From Serilophus lunatus (taxonomy: Eukaryota > Chordata > Aves > Passeriformes > Eurylaimidae), in NCBI GenBank assembly GCA_013399895.1, contig VXBA01004867.1:275653-339652 (forward strand): a stretch of 64,000 nt of DNA, in the 5' to 3' direction. The number at the start of each line of letters is the position of its first letter. Position 1 is the stretch's first letter. The notes under the pieces are model-generated. The model saw nothing but the letters and a program-made list of their open reading frames with translations, was not told the origin of the DNA and did no database searches. The translations under genes were made by a program, and so were the position numbers. Shown here in pieces: positions 21,941-34,280 of this stretch.

Positions 21941-24900
21941 AAAAAACAACTCAGTCTGCATTGTCCTTCACAAAATGCTATTCCCAGACAAAACGAGGGA
22001 ACAGATAATAATAGTAAATAGCCTCAAGTATTGAAACTAATTTTTCTATTCAGATTAATGTTCTGCTGGGATTCTCTTCATATGATGCCCTGTGTTACAC
22101 CAGAGAATTTTCCTGTGTTCATTTCCATCCAGGAATGTCTTTGCCTCCAAAAGAAATTACACTGTGCCTTTGTAGTTGCTGAATACAGCTACTGTTATTA
22201 TAGAGAAGCTTAACCTGGGGGCTGTATATCTACAATTTTAATAACTTCATTGTACAGGAGCAGTTTACATTTTAGAGGACTTTCTATTTCCATTTCTCTG
22301 CAGCATTTATGGGCAAACCAGTGCAAAGAAAGGCAGCCACCTTAAAGTTTCTAAAGTGTCATTGTTGCATCTCAGCTCAATAAAACAGTCATAGGAAAAT
22401 TAAACACCAGCAAATATTGAGGGGAGAAAAATTAATTTCAAAACTATGTGAAATATTAAGCTTATAAATTGTTGTGTTAAGAAATGATCCCAAGGGATCA
22501 TTGGAAAACTCTGGAAACAAATAATTGTATGATCAGAACTTTTTAATCACTAAACTTGTTAAATTCTAAACACTGTGCCTATGCACTTGTTCTGCTACAA
22601 CCTTGATTAGTTTCCTTCTGCTTTGATTATCTCCTCTAAAAGCTGACATGAAGAGGTTAGAAATGGAGGATAGCAATAAAAATTAAACCCCAAAATCTAC
22701 ACAGCCAAAGCTCAAGAATTTGGGTTTGTAATTGTGATAAATACTGTAGATGGTGGCTGAATATTTTTGTTGAGAACAGAAATTATTAATTGGAATGTGT
22801 CTAATGGTAGGTACCACACACTGAAAACTTTTTCCTGAACTATTCCACAATAAATACTGATTAGAAATAAAGTGATTAAATAAGGAAGAAATTTTTGTGG
22901 ATGTATTAGGATTTTACTTATATTTTTGTCTAGTACACAGCATAATAAAAGTTTTTATGCAGGATGATAAAGGAATTACCTTTACTTTTATTGCTCAAAT
23001 CTTAAGAATGAAAGCAATTGCTTTGGTAATAAGCTTAAAGAAAGTTCTTTTGAAAATTAGTTACACATGTCAGCTCCTTATTTAGGATAAGATTCCAGTC
23101 ATTGATACTTGAGATTAAGGAAGAATAATCCATACATCCACAAGGAAATCTGCATTCTGGAGAGCATTTCCCCTACATGCTGCAGGAATTTAGAGGAAGT
23201 ATGTGGGAAAGGCAATAACTTCTTAAAAGCAAAACTTATCTTGAATGTCCTTGAAAGCTAAATAATAAAATTCCTAAGAATTTGAGTGCAGTATTATATG
23301 TATGTAAAAATAAGTTGCATTTATCTTTTCCTTATATAATTACAGAAAAATGCAATCATAAGTCAACCTTATGTTGCTTTCAAACTCTGATCATGGTAAT
23401 GTTTCTTACCACAGAAATGCTTTGCTTGCTGATGTCAACACAAATATTCAAATCAAGTTAAAATATCATTACTTGAAATTCAGTAATTTTTGTCATTTTC
23501 TTATATATATATATACCTAAAATCTGTTACTTCATTTAAAGGAAATATATATTGCGGGGTCAATATTTAAAACAATTAAAACTGCTAGATTTCTTTCAAT
23601 CAAACATTTTTGCATAAGGGGTTTTTTCAAAATAAAAATTTATTTGTCAGCATGGTTTGGAGAGCTTTGCTTCCTTACCCAGTTCTCATTGTTAGCAACA
23701 GTTGTTAGTTTTGTCTCTCCATCTCTGTGCTAATACAAGAGTAGAAAAGAGAAGTAAATAAAACTACCTTGAAATGGGTAGAAAGAGAGTGGTGCAGGGC
23801 TAAGGTCTGGGGGCCTTTCTGAGCCTTCTGGCATTTTTTTGGGAAGCATGATTTCTCACCCCAGGTGCTCATCTGGATGCTCCCAGGCTCCTCACGGTGC
23901 TGCAGTCACTCCAGTTTGCATAAGGTGCTCAGAAGCAGAGTAGAGCCAGCAGTGCTTGAACATCACACATGAGTAGCATGAGAGGTCAGCAGGCATTTTA
24001 GGATTTGCCCCTCCCTGTGCATCTGTTTGGAAGAAAAGGTACTATTAGTAACTGCACCTGTTTCTCTCCAGCACTCTGTCCTCCAGTGTTGAACCAAGAC
24101 TTGGGTTTAAGGCTTATCTGTGAGTAGCTGCTCATTAGCAGCTACTGTAAATCAACTGTATCTGTTCATATGTTCCAATAATTATTTTGAACGAGAACAA
24201 GGAATTCCAGAAGTGGCAAAATTCTGCTTACATTCCCAGTATGAAACATGGGAAATGTGGGATGTCTGTGAAAGATAAAAGTGATGACAGGCAGTGATGA
24301 CTGGTCTCTGAGAGGGAAAGAAGGTGTGGGCTTTTTTCACTGACTCTTCTCATCAACGAAGGTTGAAATGTAGAACTTCTGAGAATTCTGCCACTGTGTG
24401 AGATTTGTCTGAGCTTCGAGAGTAGGGAGTGAGCTGACTGACTGCTTTTCTCTGCCTTTTTCTTCTCAGGGACTCCTCTATAAGCAGCACATATGGCTTA
24501 AGAATTTATTTCTTGAGGATGCCAGGCTAAAACCTAGACAGCAGGAAGTGGATAAGATCAAGAATTTCCATTTTCCAAACAACTAAAGAAATTTCTGTAT
24601 TCAGACAAAAAAATGTTAAATGTATATGTCTTTCTTGGGTATGGCACTTGGGTATGACATGGAGACAAACTTTATTTCCTACTTTGCTACATGACTCCTG
24701 ACAAACCATATCCCTTCCTCATGTCAATACTCCTACTTTTTTTGTCACCCAGAGCCCACAGGTTCATCACAACAGAAACTTTCTCCTCCTCTTTGTGCAG
24801 TATCCATCACAGGAGGATTTTGATTTTGGCAGGAAAATATTTTTAAAAATATAATGTAATACTATTAATAATAAGAAAATACAGGGAATACACCATTCCT

Positions 24901-27900
24901 TAGGACTAGAATAAGAGGTCACTACAAATTCACTGCATTCATTTATGCATGTCCTTTGCAAATTGACAGAATACAAATAACATTCTTCCTGCACTCCCTG
25001 ACCTATTTTCTAACCTACTTCTGCTTTCAGAAAAGACATAATAACTGTCTTATTTTTACTCACCTTTCTGACCTTGATTCTTCTATGCTATTCCTTTTGT
25101 CCTTCACAAATCAGCTTCAGCATTGAGAGTAACTCTTTAAAGAGAGGACATGTCCTGCATGTGTTGCTTTTTCATTCAAGACTGTCTACGGGTGTTTGCA
25201 TGTCGGTGTGTCTTCATCACCTTAGCTACTATAATAATTAATAACTTTTTTTTGGTCATCTGGCAGCAGAAATATCAATGTCAGTATTCATAGGATTGAT
25301 ATCCTTTAATGCCTCTCTTAATTTTAACTATAGCTGTTAATTGTCACCAGACTACTCAGCTTCTTGTAGGAAAACCATTTACTCTGATGAACACTTCATT
25401 ATCTCCCAGCACCATCCTAAAATTACTCTTAGGTGAGGCACTTTAATGCAAGTGATACTTGAAATTATTTCTATGAGCAAAAAATTATGGGTTTTGGTGC
25501 TGGTTTACCTCACTTTGTTCAGCCTTCATCAGACCTGCTGCTGCTCATGTTATCCTCAAGTGGAAAGTTAAATGGGACTAATGCATAATCCATGAAACCT
25601 TTGCACATGATTTCAGAAGGTGAGGCCACCAAAAAGTTCATGGTGAGTAGACTGCTCCACTCAACAACAAAGTCACACAAAGCACCCACTACTCATTCAA
25701 CAGCAACACTTAAGACAGGGGGCATAAGTGCTACAGAAAAGCATGTTTGCTCCAAGCACCTACAGACACCTTTTTCATTTCATCTTTCACCCAAACCTTT
25801 ATCATTAGGGTGAGTACTATTCAACTGTTACAGAAGATTGGCTCTTTCCTGATAATATTTTTTCAGCCTGTTTGCTGATGTCAAGAGCACTAAGCTGCTG
25901 TATCTCTATTGCCCCTTTCCAGTGGTGAAAGACAAAAAAGACTTGGAGTCAGCCTTTTCTGAGAAAAAAGCAAACCAAACCCAAAGCATATACATTTACA
26001 GAATCTTTTATTTTAAAACTGACTGTATTAGTCAATGCTACATTAATCAATGTAAATGCCACAACATTTACAGTGAGATTTTTATTTGACTTACTGTGCT
26101 AAATCACATAAAGGCAAGAACTTTCAAGAGGCTCTGGGTTTTGGGGAGTTTTTGCTTCTAGATTGGTAATGGTTGTCATCACCAGGGAATAAAAGCCGCA
26201 TCAAAGAAGAATTAAAAGAAATTATCAGAAATGTCATTTGTGCATCCAGTCATTCAATACCTTCAGTATTATGTGTGATTCTGGGAAAACCAATATTCCA
26301 GCCTCTGCTCTCAAACAGTCCATAAAATTAGCAAAGTCAGCCTGGTCCCTTCCCATTGCTCCATTTTCCAAATTGACATGGATACCCTTTCCTCATAGTT
26401 TGATGGCAGAGAGAAATGGAGGTTCTGCAATCACTCTCATACTCCTGAATTACAGCAGCCTTAGACAGTGTGAATTGCTCTGCTGAATTAGTTATTGTCT
26501 TTCTTTGGTTTTGCCCTGAATCTTTCGTGTTTTCTTAAAACAGTATGACGGATGTGAAAGAAGACCCATCTCAAAGGCAGAACTCAGGAAGGAGAGTTTT
26601 GGAACAGGAGTCATCAAAGCAGTTGGATGGACATCATGTTCAAAAAATGATTTTTCCCAGTTTGGTGAGATCTAGTGCAATCCTCAAGCTGCCTCTCCTG
26701 TACATATTACCTCAGCTATGGCCCCAGGTCAGCAGTGCTTGAAAAATCTTCACTTTAGAGGCTGTGCTGTGCCCTGTATGGAAAAAGGCTGGTGTTCTCA
26801 GTTCAGTTCCTAATGGACAGGTGTTCACAGCACAAAACCCTCCATTACAATTGGCCCTAATTAGCACCTTTATCAGCAGCCTCCCCAGAGAGGCCAGAGA
26901 ATGAACAGGCTTGGAAACTGAGCCACCAGCCTGGCTCATCGCTGGAGGTGAGCCCTGCAGGTCAAGGTTGAGGGGCAGTGTGAGGAAGCTTTCCCTGGGC
27001 TCTGGCTGCTCCATGAATAGAGGACTTCAGTCCCAGGATTGTCAATCTGGCACCTTTCAAAAGCACTAAATTCACTTAATTAACAGACAGGAAAAAATAG
27101 CCTTCCCTAGCAACTCTTGCATCAAATGGCACTTATGTTACCTTATATTCTGAGCACCTAACCCTATTAGCATTGCATTGTGTGTTTCTGTTGGAGTGCC
27201 TTTATGGACACACAAATCTTAGCATACACACTAATGTATATTGGAAGATTTAGCAGCATTTTAAATTAAACTGACATTATCAAGTAGAATTCATAGCCTT
27301 TAAAAAAGATCTATTTTCTACTATGTTATACAACCTTAATTCCATAGAAGAGCATTTTATTCCATAATAATATTCCTTTTTTTCCCCCCCATGCAATTAC
27401 ATCACTTTCTCCATTGGATTTCATGCTTTCCCTGATTATTTTGTCTTTTTTCTTCATTTTCTTTGTTGGCACAAGGCAACACTTTGCATTGCTGTGTTCT
27501 CTTGAGAGATCAGCCTATTATCAGCTAAGTCTACAAACAGAACACATCATTTTCTTTTCAGAGAGATGCAGGATATACTAATTTGTACAATAACATAATA
27601 TAGAGATATTTTTGCCCTGTCCTGAGTGTGATTGTTCACAGTTGTGTAATCATTAGGGCTTCTTATGACATGAAGGAGCCTGCACTTCACAAATGTGTTT
27701 CATCAATAGATACATGGACTTTTCCTGGCACAAAACTCCAATTTCTCAGAAATCTCTTAATGTAATCTCTTAATACTGTTACAGGTTGCTGTATTTATTC
27801 CAGTTTAGATAATATTTTCCAGTGATAGTGTGTTTACTCTTCAGGTAGGACTAGATGATCATGCTCCAAATAAGCTATCAGTGAATAACCAAGCTATACT

Positions 27901-29100
27901 TAGCAACTTTGATTTTTATCTTAGAACATATTTTGCATCTCCATTTCACTTCCTGGAGCTCTCTCTACTCTGTGTCTCTTTCTCTAGATGAAAATCTGGA
28001 AAACCGAAAGGTTTGGGTGAAAACTATTCTGAATATAAAAAGTAACTTTCTGAGACTGTGTGGTCTGTACAGCAGGCATCCCATGAGGCAAGCTTTACTG
28101 TGCATAGGTCAATCTGTGTTTTTTTTTCTTTCTCTAGTGACTCTTTCTAGGTTATTTACCTTGGAAGTTCTGTGGATCAGGAAATCTTTTGCTATCCTTT
28201 TGTACAGAACCTGCAATAAAAGACTCCAGGGTCTGACAGAGCTCAGTGTTACATAGTCCAAATTTGTCCTGTAGAACAACTCAGCATTCCAGAAGAATTG
28301 TAAAAGATGAGGGACTCACCTTTGTCTGTGCAAGGAATCCAAGCTGGCTGCTCACACATGTACTGCACCAAACACTCAGATGTTCTTTTCGGAGCAATAG
28401 CTGCTGTAGGAAGTTTCCTTTCCAGAAAGCAAGGTTGCCTTGCAGATACCTGTGATGAATTATCTTAAAGATCACAGAGTAATACTTTTCTTTGTGGAAA
28501 TGCTTTCTGTTGTGGCCAAAAAGCAACTCTTTTTTTTTTTGGGCCAAAAACCAACTTTTTTTTTTTTTTTTTTTTTTTTTTTCCCACTACTTCCTTCAAT
28601 TGTTCTCTCAAAAATTTCATGCTGGTATTTGGGACGTGTGGCCAGATTATTTAGAGCATAAATCAGTTTTGAATTGCTCATTTACAGTTGAGCATTGTCT
28701 GCCTCTTGATCTTTTTAAGGAGCTATTTTACTGTTTTATTTTTTCCCCCTCCTAGAAAGTCTGTTTTAATATTAATTAATATGGTTTAAAAATTCAGTTA
28801 ATTTTTAAACAGCGAAGAATGGCATCAAACTATAGGAATATACTATCCTTCTTACAATCCACTTCACTTCTTGCAGAGGTGACAATAGTTAAGAACAAAT
28901 TTCTTTGAATTACATTAGGAAATACTTGTTATTGAATGTTCCAAGGCCTCCCACTTTTAGTTGGTATTTTGTCGGCATTGTTCAGTAAATGGCCATCAAT
29001 AGTTCTTCCTGAAATTTGGCTTGGCTGCCCACAGATCTTCCAGTTCTGTAGCTGATTAGGTCAGCAAGATGTCCTTTTGTCACATGTAAGGAGGGGCTTC
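21941..29100. other. Gene desert, AT-rich
   Basis: No gene, RNA gene or clear transposon was recognised over 7 kb. Simple sequence: (TA)n near 23502-23516, poly-T runs at 28531-28582. A near-perfect 20-bp palindrome lies at 22483-22502. Unique AT-rich DNA of this kind upstream of SOX3 may hold distant enhancers, but conservation could not be tested. Confidence 0.55.
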
Positions 29101-29770
29101 CTTGCACTCTCAATGTTTGATCCATTAGTGCCCCAGGACAGACGAGTTCCTTGTGCCTGACCAGCCAGTCAGTGCCCTGTTATATGGTCGCCCCTGAACA
29201 GCCCACGTTGTTGGGTGGTTCAACCTGTCCAGGGTCACAGCCAGACAGTGTTCCCACTCTTGTATTATCAGTTTCCTCGAGTCTCTTGTCCTCCATCACA
29301 CAGGGCAGCAACATTTACATTTGCAAGAGAATGATCAGTAAAACCTCAGTAGAATGCAACAGGTTTCCAGAACTCCCCATCACAGCACATTTCCAGGAGA
29401 GGCAGCCAGCCTACCTGTCTTCCCCAGCAGCAAAAGAATGCATGCCCTGCAGGAGAAGAGATTTCCTCTCCAGATCCAGACCTTTTTCCTTCCAGGCACA
29501 GCAGGAGTCCTGTCTTAAGGTTACAGGCAGGACTTCAGCGCAAAGAAAATATCTCTCTTGTTGCAACCTTAGCAGTATTTTACAACAAGCCCACTTATCT
29601 TCAGTTGCTCAGGGTCTTTTCCCTCTCATCATTCCTTGTTTCTACTATTAATTGCTGAGGTCCAAACCTCCCTCGTGCTGCTCCCGTTGCCCCCACTCTT
29701 CCTTCTGGTTGCCTTTGGCAGCCCTCTGCTTTCTCCTCTCTTCAGTTCATCCCAGGGGAGAAAAGCACTA
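29101..29770. other. GC-richer island in the desert, unidentified
   Basis: Clearly higher in C and G than its flanks, and it includes the longest open frame of the central desert (+ strand, 29151-29651, opening at a GTG). The translation is Ser-rich with no recognisable domain, and I see no CR1 blocks. It could be an old, diverged transposon or just a composition patch. Confidence 0.35.
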
Positions 29771-31966
29771 CGAGTTAAGGAAACAAAATACAGCACTCAG
29801 TTGGAAACATCACTACAGTAACTGAAGAATACAGTGATTCTAAACCAGAGCAATATCCCCTGAAGGTTTGATGGAGTGTCAGCAAAAGCCTCAAAACATG
29901 TAATTAGGCAGATAATTATAAAAAGTCAAAGCAAACAACCAACCAAGCAACAACAACAAAACCAAACAACTAAAAAACCCAAACCAAAATAAAACAAAAA
30001 CCCCACTTTCATGAAATGTATGGAAGAAAGTTAATGAACAAAAACAAAGTGAGTAGTGATGAAATTTTATATCCAATATCGAACTAAAAATGTGTATTGA
30101 TAGGAAAACAGGGATTTTTCTGATAGACATTTTAAAACACACCACCCACTTTCTAAGGATCTGTAAAAATACAAGACATACTGTTTACATTAGTTAATGT
30201 ACCATCTACATTAGAGATATCATGTATCTCGTTTTTTAGGCAATTTTCTAAATTGTGCTTTTATGAGACTAATTGAGAGCAATCTGGACTCAATACCATC
30301 AATTATTTTAAGCAATTTAATTTTGGTTACTATTTTTCTGTGTTAATTTTTAACTTACTTTGTGCTTGCTGTAATCCTGGGATTCCAAAGTATGAGTGAT
30401 GTAATAATTAAACAACAATGCACGGATTACTCTTCCATTCTTACACATGCCACACATGGGACTGACATGATTTTAGCAAATTGATCTCCTGGATAAAACT
30501 AAATATTGTGAGAAAACTCTTCTACCAAGGAGCTGAGCACTGCAAACCACAGAATTCATGTCTCTGTTGGCCCAGTCGTTTCAGCACTGCAAGTCTGAGT
30601 AAATCGGGAATGAATTTGATAGCACAGGATATGTGCATGTTCAATCACATCTGTCTACTGCAGCTCATGCAAAAGGGGGTCCTGATTTGTCTCCCAGAGA
30701 AGGATTAGCAGAATTCACCTTAAGCATGTGGTTTTCAAATGAGATGTTAATTTTCTTTATAGAAGAGCACTAAGTGAACACAGTAAATGAATTTTATAAC
30801 TCTGGAAAGTATTAGAACTTTTCTTTAAAGCAGGAAAGTCTGAGAGTAACCAATAAAAGGTTTTGGAAAGGGTCTGATCAACTGAAATTGCATACAACTG
30901 TGGTACTGTAGAAACCCAAGAAATGAGATTTTTGTCCCTACTGTGGCCTTCCCTTGGACTGAAATTGGATGTATTCTTTGATAAATGGGCCCCCAAAGAA
31001 GAAAGACGTACACAGTTGTGATAAACCTGCTTATTTTTAAGTCAAATTTGTGACTCTGAATCCACAACTGAAAACAAGGCCATGCTCTGGGAGTGAAGAT
31101 GAATATTTGACACAAAGTCACAAATAGGTTTCTGAAAATAAGAGATTGTTAAAGTTATGGTGAACATGTGCAAATAGCAAAATATCAGCAAGTCTCCTCT
31201 GCTGCAAAGTGATGTAAAGCAGCTTTCCTGTTTCCCCAGCAACCTTGAGCAATGCTAGCTTGTTTCTTTGGGAGCAAATTAAATGCGACTTTCAAGTAGT
31301 TCATTATTTCAGTAGCCACAAGGCCTTTCGGAAGCAAGGACATTTGATAAATCATATTAGGATTTGCTGCACTTCTGAAGGGAGGCAGATAAAGGATTTT
31401 TGCAGAAATCGTTTTCAAATCTAGTGCATTTTTTAGAAATTACAAAAATCATGTTTCTATTGATACAGAAAAGAATAAAATGTATTTCCCATGTGTAAAT
31501 AAAGCTAAATATTGTTTTGTGCTGCATGCAAAGCCAGCAGGACCTGCTTCATGTGGCTGCAGCCAGTGCAGATGTGTGTAGCCCCCAGATACAGCTCCAC
31601 CTGAACTGTGGAGCTGAAGCCTCTGCAAATGCTGACAGGATGCCCACACTCAGCCCTGGCCATCACTCTTCAGTAGCTGCTCTCCTGAGAAATCCACGGC
31701 CTTTCCCATGACCCCATCTCTGTGCATATCTATGAACTACATCATCCTCTTCAAGGTATCCGTAGAATGCACAAAAATAGCCACAAGATTTCAGCACTAA
31801 TTTTTAGGTTTCTTCTGAAGTAAATGCACAGGGTATTGGAGGTGTACACTCCATGTTGCCTCTAAACCGGCAGACACTCCTCCAGTGACTTTCAGGGGCA
31901 AAGAGAGAAGCCTTTCAATTGGGTGACTGCATACTTTTTAAGCTGGGCTTCAGACCTGGTTTGGTG
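29771..31966. other. Gene desert, AT-rich
   Basis: An A/C-rich simple stretch at 29930-30000 (CAAC and CCAAAC units). The 30180-30420 part is rich in TAAT, TTAAT and AACAAT motifs and looks like a possible conserved element. Confidence 0.5.
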
Positions 31967-32258
31967 ATTGGTCTCTTCTCCCAAGGAACAAGTGACAGGA
32001 TGAGAGGAAATAGCCTCAAGTTGCATCAGGGAAGGTTGAGGCTGGATATTAAGAAAAATCTCTTCACAGAAAGGATTGTAAAGCATTGTAACAGACTGCC
32101 CAGGGAAGTGATGGAGTCGCCATCCCTGGAAGTGCGAATAAAAAATATCCAAAGCACTTGAGGACGTGGTTTAGTGGTGACCATGGTGGTAGTGTTGGGT
32201 TGAATGTTGCACTTGATGGTCTCAAAGGTCTTTTCCAAACTTCACAATTCCCTGATAA
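31967..32258 (+). mobile_element. CR1 LINE 3' fragment, diverged
   Basis: Contains 'aaggaacaagtgacaggatg', 'ctggatattaagaaaaatc', 'agactgcccagggaagtgat' and 'gatggtctcaaaggtctttt'. The final ATTCTATG unit is degraded. Confidence 0.88.
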
Positions 32259-32399
32259 AATGCAGCCCTTCAGGTGTTCAGGCAATGTCAGCTTCTCCCA
32301 GAGAAAGCCACCCCTTTGTGCTTTGTCTTGGTTGCACAGGTTTGGGGCTGAGATTCCAGGTGAAGGTAAATCTCATTGACATATGGTAGCTGAAACAGT

Positions 32400-32513
32400 C
32401 ATAGAATTGTGGAATGGTTTGGGTTTGAAGGACTTTAAAGATCATCCAGTTCCAACACCCTACCATGGGCAGGGACACCTTCCACTAGAACATCATGTTG
32501 CCAAATGCCCTTA
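32400..32513 (-). mobile_element. CR1 fragment, reverse orientation
   Basis: Starts CATAGAATTGTGGAATGG, then 'taccatgggcagggacacc' and 'ttccactagaacatcatg'. It faces the CR1 copy that ends 140 bp to the left. Confidence 0.88.
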
Positions 32514-34220
32514 ATTAGTCAAACTCAGTCATGGGAAGCCAGTCCTGTCTCCAAATTACACCGTCAGTTGGACAGCAATGGCTCTGTCATCCTCCCACTC
32601 TCACCCACAAACCCTAACAGTGTCCCTGAGTGTGAATATTTTTTCATAGTGTTCTTATAAGTGATTGCTTGTGGCATCTTATATTCTTATCTTGGCTTGC
32701 ACAGCCCTCTCATGAATATTCTGTACATATGGAAGAGTTTTCTATATCATTGCCCATTAACAAGGAGGATAATCACTCATCCAGTTATCAGAAAGTCAGT
32801 GAAGGCCTTTCCTTGAGCCCTTAGTGCAAAGAACCCTGGGAGATCAAAGGAGGTTAAATGTGGCTGACATTATGATTATCACTTTTTTTTCTGTGTAATT
32901 ACTGTATTATAATAAAGTTGATCTAGGATAAGGAAATGGGGTATTAAAGTCTTTTAGGGCTAAAAGACCATATTAGTGACTCTTTACCTTTTTTGGTCAT
33001 GGGACAAAATGCATATTTCAACTGATACATACAAGCATTCATTCACTAAAAGCATGGTTAAGGTCATAATTGTACATATAAACGATATATTATTACATAG
33101 TTGCTCTTAAGAGAAGTTACTCTAATGTAAATGCAAAAGGGGATGCATCATTAAATGCATCATTGCTAAAAGCATAATTTTGGGTTCAAGCTGAAAAGTC
33201 TTACTCTGCAGAGAATTTAAACTGTTTAATAATATATTAATGAGCTTTACCTGTCTTTTCTTAGCAGTTCTATCACAATTCAACCCTACTTTCAAAAGCC
33301 AGTGTACTAAAGGCATTCACATACTTTAGCAGAACTCTGTATTTACAAAAGCCACTTCACCTGTTATTCTTCTGATTCTTGTGGATGCTACCAGCTCTGC
33401 AGCAGAGCCAGTGAAACTACTTGACTGTGTCCATTCAGGAGTTTAACATAAAATCAAGTTTGCTTTTATTCTCATTACTACTAATAAAAAAAAAGAGTAA
33501 TAGTACTATTTGCACAAAGATCATCATTGCTGTGGCTTTTCCTGCTGGAAATTTGAAAATGGGCCATCCAAAAACCAAGAAACATACTATTTCTGACACA
33601 AGGCAATATCCTTTAACCAAAGTGGGAAATATCAGTTGTTCTGGAACCTGTCTGGTTTTGAATTTTATTTTTTCTTGTGAACGACTATTTGGGTAGAAAC
33701 TCGTGTCTTGAAATACAAAGCTTGGTTTCACGTTGCAATGTTCCCATATTTCACAGGCTTTAAGAATTTGCCACAGGATTGTATTCTTTGTCTGTCTCTT
33801 ACATCTGAAACATTTTTTCAGTTTATTTCAGAAAATGATAGACTGCTGATATCAGAATCACCTGATGCAGTTGTCTACTGCTCAATGTTGCTGCTTTTGA
33901 GGGCATTCTCTAGGGCACAGAGGTGACACGTGATTACTTGATACGCAGTTCCTACCGGCAGCAATTTTCAGTGTGCAAAATCTATTCATAATCGAGGGAG
34001 ACGAGTATGCGAGGTACTGAAGTGATACTTACTAGCAAAACTTTCAGGAGGAACAGAGTAAAAAGACTGGATAAATTTCCTAGTAAATATGATACTCTTT
34101 CTTAACCAGGGATCACTGACTCAGGTGCCATGGCACCAGAAACAACACTAAATCTAAAGTCTGAGAAGATGATGATGAGAGGCAAACAAGAAAAGTCAGA
34201 CACAGCCTGAAGTTGCCCAA
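32514..34220. other. Gene desert, AT-rich
   Basis: No gene recognised. A short direct repeat of ATGCATCATT occurs at 33143-33164. Confidence 0.6.
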
Positions 34221-34280
34221 GTTGACTTAGTAGATGACCTTTAAGGTCCCTTCCAACCCTGGTGATCCTATGATTCTATG
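34221..34280 (+). mobile_element. CR1 tail, severely truncated
   Basis: Only the last 60 bp of a CR1: 'gacctttaaggtcccttcca' then CCTATGATTCTATG. Confidence 0.9.

Noticed and set aside
29151..29651. 166-codon + frame as a real gene
   Set aside because: It needs a GTG start, has no domain or splice context, and lies in an unexplained composition patch.
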